Assembly (NCBI GenBank): GCA_024743095.1
Contig: JANSXF010000003.1
Location: 1 to 64,000, forward strand
DNA from: Flavobacteriaceae bacterium
GTDB taxonomy: Bacteria; Bacteroidota; Bacteroidia; Flavobacteriales; Flavobacteriaceae
DNA: 64,000 bases
Direction of reading: 5' to 3'
Shown: positions 15,025-24,135 of the stretch, in pieces
How the letters are laid out: each line of letters begins with the position of its first letter
How positions within the stretch are numbered: position 1 is the first letter of the stretch
The notes under the pieces: model-generated
Told to the model about the DNA's origin: nothing
What the model saw: the letters and a program-made list of their open reading frames with translations, nothing else
Database searches by the model: none
Translations under genes and position numbers: made by a program

Positions 15025-16680
15025 TTATTTTTCTCTAAAAAGCCTATCCGCTGGAACAATCTGTTTTGGCGTATTGGGACCTGAATATTTGACATCCAAG
15101 TGATAGCCCCCGCCCCCGTTAAAAAATTCTACACGGACCAAATGCCTCCCTTCAGGTAGTTCCAACGATCCGCTGCGTTCCATAACCCCATGGTCGCCAT
15201 CGTTATCCACTATCCCGGAACCGTTCACATAAAGTTTGCTACCATCATCACTATTGGCAAAAAAGCTATAAGTTCCTTCTTCGGTCACTTCCAAATAACT
15301 TTCAAAAACCATGGCTACTTGCTCTTGCGGTATATCTTCGGAGAGTGCTTGCTTATGGGAGAATTCAGTTACGTAACCTTCATGCACCGGATTTAAGGTA
15401 GTAAAATCCGGAAGCTTTTCGATACCGCTTACTTGAAAAACCTCAAATTTGACAGGGTCCTGTTTTGTTTTTGAAACAATCCTAAAATTGCCTTCGGCCA
15501 CGGTGCTCACCAATTGATCATTTTGAAAAATCCCTGCCTTGACCATCACGGTTTCGTTTAGATAAAAGGTATCCTGATAGATTTGGCTGTTTTCCAAAGT
15601 GGGCACATTGTTGCCAATGGTATAGCGAATCTCACCCACATTGTTCGGGTTTTGCATGACCACTGCAACAGAATCCACTTTAAAAACTCCTCCAGCAGGT
15701 TCAAAATAGCCTGCGTCCGGGAGGATTTTTGGTTGGGTTATCCGCTCCTTTCGTTTATAGACAAGTTTTGGGGCCTCATTCCCGACAAAAGCACCTTTTA
15801 CAGGCCTTCCTATCCAAGCTTGGGGCGTTTGCAGTCCCATGGCATAGGCAACGGTCGGCGCATTATCGTATTGGTAAACGGTCTCTTCGATTTTATAGCC
15901 TTTTTTGATTCCCGCCCCATACATTATAAAGGGAATTTCCATTTCGGCCAGGCTTTCCCCTCCATGTCCAAAGCCTAAGCCTCCGTGATCTGCGGATATA
16001 ATGAACAAGGTTTTTTCAAAAACCCCGGCATCCTTGGTTGAATTCACGATTTCGGCAATCAAAGCATCCGCCTTTTCCACGGATCTGTAATACTCAGGGC
16101 TTGCGTGTCCTTGGGAATGCCCCGCATGGTCCACATGATCCAAGTGCACAAAGGTGAATTTTGGTCTATGTTCCTTGATATATTTTACAGCAGCTTGGGT
16201 TGTCTTATCTTCGTGATCTCCGTCGATATCAAAATCCACATCGGATTTTTCGAACAAACGTCCAAAACCGTCCCAATCGTAGATGGCACCAATATGAGCA
16301 CCGGGTTGTTGATCTTTAAACAAGGTGAATATGGTAGGGAAGGTCCCATTTTCGGTAACTACGACCGGCGGTAATTGGTGGTCGAACTTTTCCCAACCAT
16401 TGGAAGTCACCCCATGTTGTTCTGTATCGGCACCCATGATCATACTGGCCCAATTGGAACTGGAACTTGATGGAAGCACGGAACGAGCATGCATGGTTGT
16501 AGCCCCATTTTGAATCATGGAATCCAAGGTTGGCGTTTTCGCTTTTTGAATCCCATCGGGACTCATGCCGTCTATTCCAATGATCACTACGTGCTCAATA
16601 TCGGTGGACCGACCTACTTTTTTTGTGCACGATACCATCAAACCAATCAATAAAATAGGTAACAGTAGTTTTTTAGACAT
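15025..16680 (-). CDS. Lipoprotein phosphodiesterase/phosphonoacetate hydrolase-like enzyme with CHB_HEX and PA14 domains
   Basis: The chosen start, ATG 16680, gives 551 residues with a lipobox ending at Cys18 (LMVSC). The catalytic domain (about 28-275) is an alkaline phosphatase superfamily phosphodiesterase with GIDGMSPDGI, LPSSSSSNWASMIMG, HLDHVDHAGH and SADHGGLGFGHGG. Relatives include nucleotide pyrophosphatases and phosphonoacetate hydrolase. A chitobiase-type beta domain follows (about 325-400, RYTIGNNVPTLENSQIY). A C-terminal PA14 domain (about 430-548) has SDDGSKLYVNG. PA14 and CHB_HEX modules usually bind or lie next to sugars, which hints at a phosphorylated or phosphonylated glycan. 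It follows susD by 81 nt and precedes the PLP enzyme by 6 nt. Confidence 0.82.
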   Translation of the reverse strand: MSKKLLLPILLIGLMVSCTKKVGRSTDIEHVVIIGIDGMSPDGIQKAKTPTLDSMIQNGATTMHARSVLPSSSSSNWASMIMGADTEQHGVTSNGWEKFDHQLPPVVVTENGTFPTIFTLFKDQQPGAHIGAIYDWDGFGRLFEKSDVDFDIDGDHEDKTTQAAVKYIKEHRPKFTFVHLDHVDHAGHSQGHASPEYYRSVEKADALIAEIVNSTKDAGVFEKTLFIISADHGGLGFGHGGESLAEMEIPFIMYGAGIKKGYKIEETVYQYDNAPTVAYAMGLQTPQAWIGRPVKGAFVGNEAPKLVYKRKERITQPKILPDAGYFEPAGGVFKVDSVAVVMQNPNNVGEIRYTIGNNVPTLENSQIYQDTFYLNETVMVKAGIFQNDQLVSTVAEGNFRIVSKTKQDPVKFEVFQVSGIEKLPDFTTLNPVHEGYVTEFSHKQALSEDIPQEQVAMVFESYLEVTEEGTYSFFANSDDGSKLYVNGSGIVDNDGDHGVMERSGSLELPEGRHLVRVEFFNGGGGYHLDVKYSGPNTPKQIVPADRLFREK

Positions 16681-16705
16681 CTTATTTATTTTTAACAACA
16701 AAGGC

Positions 16706-16725
16706 TGCCCTGAAAAAACAGGGCA
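16706..16725 (-). terminator. Hairpin between susD-like and phosphodiesterase genes
   Basis: A perfect 7-bp stem TGCCCTG / CAGGGCA closes a 6-nt loop just downstream of the SusD-like gene. No long T-run follows on the minus strand. It is more likely a partial terminator or RNA-end stabiliser that favours SusCD over the downstream enzymes. Confidence 0.4.
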
Positions 16726-16761
16726 ACCCTATTTTGCTTAAAAGACTATTTTTTCAATCGT

Positions 16762-18213
16762 TTAATATCTGGTTCCGGTTTCCCACCAACTTGGTGTATT
16801 GATGTTGTCCCCTTGCCCGCCCATGGCTTGTACGGCAGCTTCATAGTTTGCCGTGTTCAATGTCTGTTCGGACGATGGATAAAGGAAACGGACCGGATAT
16901 AGCCCACCGTTAAGGTCATCCTGGCCTGTTTCCAAGGCAGGGATACCGGTTCTTCTGTAATCCATCCATCCTTGGTAATCCACGTTCCAAAGTGCTATGG
17001 TCTTTTGGGTCAAAAGCAATTCCAAAGAGCCATCATATTGTACGGTTGGCTGGGCCAAGTATGCATCAATATCGGCATCTGCAACGCCCCAATAGGCCAA
17101 ACTTGCCCTAACACCGGCGTTGTAATGATCAGCGGCACTGCCAGCAATAAAACCTCTCTGGGCAGCTTCTGCCAAGATAAACTGAACCTCTGAATTTTTC
17201 ATAATGAAGGCTTCTGCTGCGGTTGAAGAGAAATAAAACAATTCTACATCCAAACGACTTGGACTGTTGGCATCGTCATAGGCACGGGCATTGTCTTGGT
17301 TAAGACCGATCGGGATTCCCACCCATTGGCCATCACTGTTACGATCGAACCAGATATCCAATCGAGGGTCGTTGAATTCTTCAAAATAGCCCAACAAGGT
17401 GGTGCAAAGACTCTTCTCGTCAAAACCACCAATACGACCTGTACTTTCTGGCCAAGAATCGGTATTTGAAGTTCCACTGTATACCAATACTGCGTTATCG
17501 TCGTTGGAAGAAAAATAATTCCCTGCACTGACAATGGCCTGCATTTCGGCTGATACATCTCGTTGTTTGGAGATTCTCATCAGGTAACGAAGACGCAATG
17601 AATTTGCCAATTTTCTCCATTTGGAAGCATCCCCATCATAGATAACGTCGCCTGTAGATCCGGTAATCGCTTCCCCTTTTGCCAATGCGGCATCGGCATC
17701 TGCCAAATCCTGAAGGACTCCATTGTACACTGTTTCTTGGTCGTCGTAAACAGGTGTGAAAATACCTTCGGACTCACCTGCCATGGCCTCGGTGTAGGGT
17801 ACGTGGCCATACAAATCGGTAAGGTTGGCAAAAGAAAGTGCTCTCAATGTCAGGGCTATGCCTTCGTAGGTTGCATTTTGTGACCCTTCTGCCCGGGAGA
17901 TTTCCAGAATATCATTGATTTCGGGCAAATAGCTGTAAAAGAAATTCCACATTCCTTGATCTCCCCAATCAAACTGACTAAAACCAGGAAAGTTGTTTTT
18001 TGCCATGAGCTGTGTAATGGTATTTCCATCACTATACCCTTCTTGCGTCAATGTTCTTGTAATTTCCGAAGTTACGGTGGAGGTAAGCAAGTTGGCACTC
18101 ACCTGTTCCGGGGCATTGGGGTTGGAGTTGATACTCTCAAAATTGTCCGTACACGAAACCAATAGGGTTCCTGCAAATAAGATGGATGTTATGAAGTTTG
18201 ATGTTTTCATCAT
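16762..18213 (-). CDS. SusD/RagB-family outer-membrane lipoprotein
   Basis: This 483-residue surface lipoprotein has a signal ending at Cys21 (LLVSC) and the usual SusD start NFESINSNPNAPEQVSANLL. The helical TPR-like body, with internal motifs such as LADADAAL and WRKLANSLRLRYLMR, matches the SusD-like group 2 family. SusD proteins capture ligand and form the lid of the SusC channel. It lies 21 nt after the SusC-like gene. No glycan is implied by the gene alone. The enzymes downstream are phosphoesterases rather than glycosidases, so the cargo is probably a phosphorus-containing molecule. Confidence 0.93.
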   Translation of the reverse strand: MMKTSNFITSILFAGTLLVSCTDNFESINSNPNAPEQVSANLLTSTVTSEITRTLTQEGYSDGNTITQLMAKNNFPGFSQFDWGDQGMWNFFYSYLPEINDILEISRAEGSQNATYEGIALTLRALSFANLTDLYGHVPYTEAMAGESEGIFTPVYDDQETVYNGVLQDLADADAALAKGEAITGSTGDVIYDGDASKWRKLANSLRLRYLMRISKQRDVSAEMQAIVSAGNYFSSNDDNAVLVYSGTSNTDSWPESTGRIGGFDEKSLCTTLLGYFEEFNDPRLDIWFDRNSDGQWVGIPIGLNQDNARAYDDANSPSRLDVELFYFSSTAAEAFIMKNSEVQFILAEAAQRGFIAGSAADHYNAGVRASLAYWGVADADIDAYLAQPTVQYDGSLELLLTQKTIALWNVDYQGWMDYRRTGIPALETGQDDLNGGLYPVRFLYPSSEQTLNTANYEAAVQAMGGQGDNINTPSWWETGTRY

Positions 18214-18234
18214 TCTTTATCTTAAATTCTTTGT

Positions 18235-21200
18235 TTAAAATTCTACGTTAAGGTTAAGACCAAAACTTCTTGTACTGGGCAATGCCATATCTTCCACACC
18301 GGGTACGATTGAACCTCCGGAGAAAGAAATGGATTCGGGATCCACATGGTCATTCTCCGTCCAAAGTGCCAGGTTACGACCTACCAAAGAGATGGTTGCT
18401 GATCGTATCGGCGTGTTGGCCAACAACTTGCTTGGAAGGGTGTAGCCCAATTTTACTTCTCTTAGTTTTACATAGGTAGCATCGAACATTGAGCTTTGCT
18501 CGTTGCTCCTGTTGTACACATGTGAGTAGTAGTTTGAAGCCGCTACATTGACCGTGTTCGGCGTATAGTTTCCATTTCCATCATCCACCACGCCCTGTGC
18601 TACGATACCTGTTTCACGACCGGGAACGGTGAAGTCCAGCATGCCCGTGGTACCACCAATGGCAACCGTTCTAGAGTGATAAACACCACCCTGTCTCCAA
18701 TCGAAAAGGAACCCAAATCGAAGGTTTTTATAACGGAAACTATTTTGGAAACCTACCATGAAATCCGGGTTATAATTACCCAAATTTCTTAGTTCATCAT
18801 TGGTAATGGGCAAGCCCTTATCATTTATTATCCATTGGCCATAGTATGGACTATCCTTATCGGTGACCTGTTCAAAACCGGTTCCATAAAGGTCTCCCAT
18901 GCGTTCACCCACTTTTGCGACAACTTGAAGATAATTTGATTTTACCAAATAATTATCTAGATTATCTATAAGCTCTTTTACCTCGCCACGATTGGTGGTA
19001 AAGTTGATATTGGTATCCCAGCTAAAGTTGTCGGTTCTAAGTGGAGTCGCAGTCAAGGTAATTTCCAAACCTTTGTTCTCTACCTCACCGGCATTGATGA
19101 CCCTGGAACTAAATCCGGAAGTATTGGAAACCGGTAACGATAGAATCTGGTTGTTGGTCACTGATTTGTAAGCGGCCACATCCAATCCCAAACGGTTTCC
19201 AAAGAAACGAACATCGGCACCCACTTCAAATGAGTTGGTACGTTCTGGTTTTAGATCGGCAAGTTTCAATTCGGATGGGGAATAGACTCTTGAGTATCCA
19301 TTGAATGTATTTCCAAAACCAAAGGTTGCGGCCAAATTGTAAGGGTCAGTATCGTTACCAACGCTCGCCCAACCCCCTCGAACTTTCGCAAAGCTGATGG
19401 CTTCCGGCATTTGGAACATATCTGAAAGGATAAAGCTTAAACCCACAGATGGATAGAAATAGCTATTGTTTCCATCAGGTAATGTGGAAGACCAATCGTT
19501 ACGAGCGGTAACATCCAAGAAAGCATAATCCTTATAGGCCAAATTGGAGAACGCATACAAACTGTTTACGGTGAACTTACCGTCATAATCACTCTGTGTC
19601 AACGGCTCGGCCGCGTTTCCAAAGTTATAGATCCCTGGAATCGACAAAGAGTTGGCACTGATACGTTGATATCTGTTTTTAGCAGAACGATGGTTACCAC
19701 CGAAGGATACACCAAAATCAAAATCTTGGTTCAGCTCAGTGTTGTACGCCAAAAGGAAATCCGTGTTCTGCTCATAGGCATAAATAAAGTCCTCCCTATA
19801 CTGACCATTAGGGAAACGTTGTGTTGAATAGGCCCTTTTTCTCATATCCAGTTCACTGGAATAGTCAAAACCGGAACGCAACATTAGGCTCAAGCCTTTT
19901 GCCAATGTCATGTCCGCCCTTAGGTTGGTGATCACACGGTCCTTGTTAAAGGCGTTGGTGTTCTCGTAAACCGTAAAGAAAGGGTTGTCGTGGTAGTTAT
20001 AGTTGTAGTTGTACTGCTGCACGCCTTCCAAACCTGGCTGCCAGTAATCCCTTAAATTGTTCATGTTGATATGGCGCCCGAACCAAATCCACAGATACAT
20101 CACGTTTTCCGTTCCGTAAGAGTTATTGGGACGGTTACGGGAATTGGAGTTGATGTAGTTCATGGAACCGGTCACCTTTAACCAATCGGTAAGGTTGTAC
20201 GATCCATTTACTTGATACGATCTTCTTTTAAAATTAGAGTTTGGGATAACACTCTCACTTTGCAAATCGGTGAAGGACACCCTGAAATTACCATCTTCGT
20301 TAGCTCCGGTCAAAGCAATGTTATTGCTCATGGTAAAGCCTGTTCTAAAGAAATCATCAATATTGTTGGGCTGCGGGGAAAAAGGCGTTGCGATGATATC
20401 GTCTGCAAATGTTCCATCAGGATTTCTTGGCCTAACATGAACGTCACCTGCTCTCAATCCACTCGTTGTTGGACTATCGTGCTGAGGAATCAATTGTCCG
20501 TTTAAGGCTGGCCCCCAGCTTTCGTCCACGTGATCGTTCACTCCACCTGTCAAGGAACGGTTCTGACCACCATCATTAAAGGCAAATTGCCCTCCGGAAC
20601 CTTGTCCGTAACGATTTTGATACTTTGGAAGCGTCAATAGGTCTTCAAAGGTAGAGTTGTGAGTATAAGAAACTCCAATCCCTTTACTTCCCTTACCTGA
20701 TTTCGTGGTAATAAGCACAACCCCATTGGCTCCTCTGGAACCATAGAGCGCAGTTGCATTTGGGCCTTTGAGCACGGTCATGGTCTCTACATCATCGGGG
20801 TTGATGTCCATGGCCCCGTTACCATAATCAACCCCCATGTTGCCTTCACTACCTGTATTGTTCACATTGTTGTTGATCGGGATACCGTCCACTACAAATA
20901 AAGGTGAGTTGGCATTGGGACTTGGGTTAAGGGAGTTCTCCCCACGTATAATAATCTGTGAAGAAGATCCAACGCCCGAGTTTCCACCCGTAATCTGGAC
21001 ACCGGCCATTTTACCGGCAAGGGAATTGACCACGTTGGTCTCCTTGGCCTCGGAAATTTCCTCCCCCGACACCTTTTGTACCGCATAGGCAAGCTTTTTG
21101 GTCTCCCTTTGAATACCCAAAGCGGTTACCACAACCTCATCCAATTGTTGTGAATCGGGCTGTAATACAATGGTTGCAGTAGCTTGGCCAGTTGTTTCCA

Positions 21201-21441
21201 AATCCTGGGAGATATATCCTATATAGGATACCACCAAGATTTCCCCTCCTTGCGGGAGCTCTATTTCAAAATTTCCATCAAAGTCGGTCGCCACACCAGT
21301 GGATCCACCCTTTACAACCACCGATGCACCCGGCAATGGCACGTTGTTCTCGTCTAATACCTTTCCTGAAAAGGTGACTTGCGAATAGCCCATTATACTT
21401 ACGGTGAATGCAAGTAAAAAAGCTACAATCGATTTTTTCAT
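18235..21441 (-). CDS. SusC/RagA-family TonB-linked outer-membrane transporter
   Basis: This 1068-residue TonB-dependent transporter has a signal peptide (about 1-20) and a carboxypeptidase-regulatory-like domain (about 22-100). A plug domain follows with the family phrase LKGPNATALYGSRGANGVV. A large beta-barrel ends in an aromatic C-terminus (LNLNVEF). It opens the minus-strand operon of SusC, SusD, phosphodiesterase, PLP enzyme, purple acid phosphatase-like enzyme and NPP-like enzyme. It is transcribed divergently from the XRE-cupin regulator, with the dyad TGTAAA-N5-TTTACA in between. It should import the ligand captured by SusD, driven by TonB. Confidence 0.95.
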   Translation of the reverse strand: MKKSIVAFLLAFTVSIMGYSQVTFSGKVLDENNVPLPGASVVVKGGSTGVATDFDGNFEIELPQGGEILVVSYIGYISQDLETTGQATATIVLQPDSQQLDEVVVTALGIQRETKKLAYAVQKVSGEEISEAKETNVVNSLAGKMAGVQITGGNSGVGSSSQIIIRGENSLNPSPNANSPLFVVDGIPINNNVNNTGSEGNMGVDYGNGAMDINPDDVETMTVLKGPNATALYGSRGANGVVLITTKSGKGSKGIGVSYTHNSTFEDLLTLPKYQNRYGQGSGGQFAFNDGGQNRSLTGGVNDHVDESWGPALNGQLIPQHDSPTTSGLRAGDVHVRPRNPDGTFADDIIATPFSPQPNNIDDFFRTGFTMSNNIALTGANEDGNFRVSFTDLQSESVIPNSNFKRRSYQVNGSYNLTDWLKVTGSMNYINSNSRNRPNNSYGTENVMYLWIWFGRHINMNNLRDYWQPGLEGVQQYNYNYNYHDNPFFTVYENTNAFNKDRVITNLRADMTLAKGLSLMLRSGFDYSSELDMRKRAYSTQRFPNGQYREDFIYAYEQNTDFLLAYNTELNQDFDFGVSFGGNHRSAKNRYQRISANSLSIPGIYNFGNAAEPLTQSDYDGKFTVNSLYAFSNLAYKDYAFLDVTARNDWSSTLPDGNNSYFYPSVGLSFILSDMFQMPEAISFAKVRGGWASVGNDTDPYNLAATFGFGNTFNGYSRVYSPSELKLADLKPERTNSFEVGADVRFFGNRLGLDVAAYKSVTNNQILSLPVSNTSGFSSRVINAGEVENKGLEITLTATPLRTDNFSWDTNINFTTNRGEVKELIDNLDNYLVKSNYLQVVAKVGERMGDLYGTGFEQVTDKDSPYYGQWIINDKGLPITNDELRNLGNYNPDFMVGFQNSFRYKNLRFGFLFDWRQGGVYHSRTVAIGGTTGMLDFTVPGRETGIVAQGVVDDGNGNYTPNTVNVAASNYYSHVYNRSNEQSSMFDATYVKLREVKLGYTLPSKLLANTPIRSATISLVGRNLALWTENDHVDPESISFSGGSIVPGVEDMALPSTRSFGLNLNVEF

Positions 21442-21566
21442 TTGTTGAGTATTTGTAAAAATTGGTTAATTATTTATCAACAAATATCCAACACATGAGT
21501 TAAGACATGCCTTTAAACACATTAAAAAAATGATACGGAAAGGTTAAAAGAAACTGCTTAATGTTA

Positions 21567-21583
21567 TGTAAACATTATTTACA
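21567..21583. promoter_or_regulatory. Candidate operator between SusC operon and XRE regulator
   Basis: A perfect inverted repeat TGTAAA-CATTA-TTTACA lies in the 283-nt divergent gap, 126 nt before the SusC start and about 142 nt before the regulator start. It is the best dyad in the gap and a natural site for the XRE protein. A related half-site (TTTACA at 25423-25428) occurs next to the start of the DUF5690 operon. Confidence 0.45.
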
Positions 21584-21724
21584 AATATGCAACTTGTTCA
21601 AATCAGCAAAAAAGACATTTTTCACAATATACCCCAGTAATTTAATGGATTAACCGTATTTTTTTAGTAATCTTGATTTATTAAAAAATATTATAAATAT
21701 TAAAATTCAGGAGCACTATAAACA

Positions 21725-22291
21725 ATGGAAGATTACCTCATCGGGATTGGGAAAAGAATAAAGCAGATCCGCAAGAACAATAAAAAGACCATAAACGACG
21801 TTGCGATAGCTGCAGGTGTAACCGCGGGGCTTATTTCACGCATTGAAAATGGTAGGACCATACCATCTCTTCCTGTGTTTTTAAAAATTGTGGAGGCATT
21901 GGGCACCCAGATGACCGATTTTTTTGATGGTATTCCGAAAGGTATCGGCCAAAATTTTATTGTGACCCGCAAACACGAACAGTCCGTTATAGAAAAAGAG
22001 GACGAAGCGGTAGGGTTTACCTATAATTATATTTTCGGAAAACAATTGAACTCTGTGGGTTTTGAAAGTGTGCTTCTGGAAGTGCAGCCCGATTCGAAAA
22101 GGGAAAAAGTAGTGACCGATGCTTTTGAGTTCAAATATATGTTAACAGGAGAGTGCTATTACGAGATTGGCGACCAAGAAATTCTTTTAAAAGAAGGGGA
22201 TTCCATTTTCTTTGACGGTAGAATCCCCCATGTGCCCATCAACAGAGGAAAAGTTGCCTCTAAAATGTTGGTGGTCTATTACTTTATTTGA
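21725..22291 (+). CDS. XRE-family regulator with C-terminal cupin domain
   Basis: This 188-residue protein has an N-terminal helix-turn-helix (about 8-62) with TINDVAIAAGVTAGLISRIE. A cupin fold follows (about 110-188), with EFKYMLTGECYYEIG and the barrel phrase GDSIFFDGRIPHVPIN. Members of this group bind a small effector in the cupin and control nearby catabolic or transport genes. It sits between the SusCD-phosphoesterase operon and the phosphonatase-like operon and ends flush against the latter (stop codons at 22289-22291 and 22292-22294). It probably controls one or both. The effector is unknown. Confidence 0.9.
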   Translation: MEDYLIGIGKRIKQIRKNNKKTINDVAIAAGVTAGLISRIENGRTIPSLPVFLKIVEALGTQMTDFFDGIPKGIGQNFIVTRKHEQSVIEKEDEAVGFTYNYIFGKQLNSVGFESVLLEVQPDSKREKVVTDAFEFKYMLTGECYYEIGDQEILLKEGDSIFFDGRIPHVPINRGKVASKMLVVYYFI

Positions 22292-22966
22292 TCAAGAAAA
22301 CAATACTTCTTCCAAATCGGTCAAGGAATCCAGGATCAGTGTCGGTTCGGCAGTCGACAACTGTTCACGTGTTTGGGCGCCGGTCAGTACTCCAACTGTA
22401 ATTCCACAATTGGCATTTTTTCCTTCTTCAATATCGATAACGGAATCACCTGCCTTTAAAACATTCTCTGATTTAGTGATCCCGAACAGGTTCATGGCCC
22501 TGTCTATCATTTCCGATGAAGGTCTTCCGTTTACCACATCATCGGCAGTAATAACGGCATCTATTTGATTCCCTGCGACCCAACCCAATTTCTCCAACAA
22601 GGAACTAGCTGTCTTTTGGTCGTATCCAGTGTTCAAGACTACTTTTACATCTTTGGATCTTAACAGCTGAAAAAACGCCTCTACACCATCATAAGAGGTA
22701 ACCTCCAAATTGGCATAGGCCTCTTCAAGCATCCCTTTAAAATCCTTAAAAACCACATCCGCATCTATCCCATTGGTTTGTGTCTGTTCCAAAATATCTG
22801 CAATGGCCTTAAACTTTTCCTTACCTGCACCAAATTCCAATACGGTATCCAGAGTAACCTCTACCCCATGTTTGGCCAAAGCGGCCCTTACCGTTTTGTA
22901 TACCACATTATCTTCGTTCACTGTGGTACCTGCCATATCAAAAACGGCCAATTCTATCTTTTTCAT
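22292..22966 (-). CDS. Phosphonatase-like HAD hydrolase (PhnX relative)
   Basis: This 224-residue HAD hydrolase has the opening FDMAGTTV (Asp10), with Ala instead of the usual second Asp, as in phosphonoacetaldehyde hydrolase PhnX. A Lys in the cap region GAGKEKF lies where PhnX keeps its Schiff-base lysine, though I cannot confirm equivalence by eye. Later motifs are LNTGYDQKT, ITADDVVNGRPSSEMI and AGDSVIDIEEG. PhnX splits phosphonoacetaldehyde to acetaldehyde and phosphate. A clade of PhnX-like hydrolases travels with an FAD oxidoreductase like the next gene. It overlaps that gene by 4 nt. A function in phosphonate breakdown is likely but not proven. Confidence 0.82.
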   Translation of the reverse strand: MKKIELAVFDMAGTTVNEDNVVYKTVRAALAKHGVEVTLDTVLEFGAGKEKFKAIADILEQTQTNGIDADVVFKDFKGMLEEAYANLEVTSYDGVEAFFQLLRSKDVKVVLNTGYDQKTASSLLEKLGWVAGNQIDAVITADDVVNGRPSSEMIDRAMNLFGITKSENVLKAGDSVIDIEEGKNANCGITVGVLTGAQTREQLSTAEPTLILDSLTDLEEVLFS

Positions 22967-24135
22967 AAGTTGATTTTCTGCTTATTAAATATTGTAGCGA
23001 TATTCTTTTTCGAGAACCCGGCACTGCCTGTCATCCCTTTACCGCCAATACCTGTTACAATATGAATATTGTGGTCGATGGTTTTTTGAAAAATATCACT
23101 GTTTTTACATTGCGAGTACATTCCGTACCATCTATTTTGAATTTGATACGTAGGAAGGTCAATGATTTTTCGGGCTTCATCGATCATAAAATTATCGATG
23201 TCCATATCCAGATCATAACCCAGGTCCTCGACCCTGTTGACATCGGCATATTGGTGGGAATCGCCCAAAATCACCGAACCATCCATCGCTTGTTTAAAAA
23301 GAATATGTACGCCCCATTTTTTCTGAGGGCTATCCTTCGGCTCGTTTTCCTTGATTCCAACAAAGGATGGGCACTCTTGAAATGCCTCGTATCTCCTAAT
23401 GGACCATCCCGTTAAGACAGACCCCTTTAACTCGTAGTGCTTTTGTGGTTTGGTCTGCATCATTTGTAGTTTGGAAACTTCCAAATCACTGCTGGCAAAT
23501 AGTTCAGGGTACAGATTTTTAAACTCCGCTCCATTACAAACAATTACTTTCTTACCGCATATCGCATCACCTGTTGTGCTTTGGATCGAAACCCACTCTT
23601 CTTTGGATTCACAGGATACAACGGGGAAATCAAACCTGATGTCCAAGCCTTTCTGGTCCATCAAATATTTCTGGAGCTTATGGATCATGGTCCTAGGTTC
23701 CACTGTGACCTCATCTGGAAAAAATAATCCAGCTGTAACATACTCCTTTCTAAGTCCAGGGTAATTGGCCAAACATTCTTGTTTGGTGAGCATTTTTGAT
23801 ATGTAATCGTTCCCATTATTGATAGCTCTCAACTCCATCAACAACTGTTCTTCCTCTTCATTGGAAGCCAAGTATACTGTTCCGTTCTGGCGGATACTTA
23901 TATCAAACTGGGATTGAATCTCCTTGTATATTTTCAGACTTTCCATTCCAAATTTCTGCCATTTGGAATCCATACCCGAAGGGACAACCTGTCCAAAATT
24001 TTGTGTAGTAGCTCCTCTGGGATAGGCATCTTTTTCCACCAAACAAACCTTTAGGCCCAATTCCAGTGCATGGTAGGCGTGAAAAGTTCCCAAAACACCC
24101 CCACCTACTATGACGGCATCATACTTATTGTCCAT
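22963..24135 (-). CDS. FAD-dependent amine oxidoreductase (DAO fold, phosphonate-associated type)
   Basis: The start ATG 24135 gives 390 residues beginning MDNKYDAVIVGGGVLG, the Rossmann FAD-binding motif at 7-16. The DAO-like fold resembles glycine oxidase and sarcosine oxidase, with TQNFGQVVPSGM near 45 and TGIGGKGMTGSAG at the C-terminus. This resembles the FAD oxidoreductase clade found beside PhnX-like hydrolases, one member of which is thought to oxidise N-substituted aminoethylphosphonate to phosphonoacetaldehyde. That reaction would feed the next gene, with which it overlaps by 4 nt. It also overlaps the upstream DUF5690 gene by 11 nt, so the three genes are one operon. Confidence 0.82.
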   Translation of the reverse strand: MDNKYDAVIVGGGVLGTFHAYHALELGLKVCLVEKDAYPRGATTQNFGQVVPSGMDSKWQKFGMESLKIYKEIQSQFDISIRQNGTVYLASNEEEEQLLMELRAINNGNDYISKMLTKQECLANYPGLRKEYVTAGLFFPDEVTVEPRTMIHKLQKYLMDQKGLDIRFDFPVVSCESKEEWVSIQSTTGDAICGKKVIVCNGAEFKNLYPELFASSDLEVSKLQMMQTKPQKHYELKGSVLTGWSIRRYEAFQECPSFVGIKENEPKDSPQKKWGVHILFKQAMDGSVILGDSHQYADVNRVEDLGYDLDMDIDNFMIDEARKIIDLPTYQIQNRWYGMYSQCKNSDIFQKTIDHNIHIVTGIGGKGMTGSAGFSKKNIATIFNKQKINL

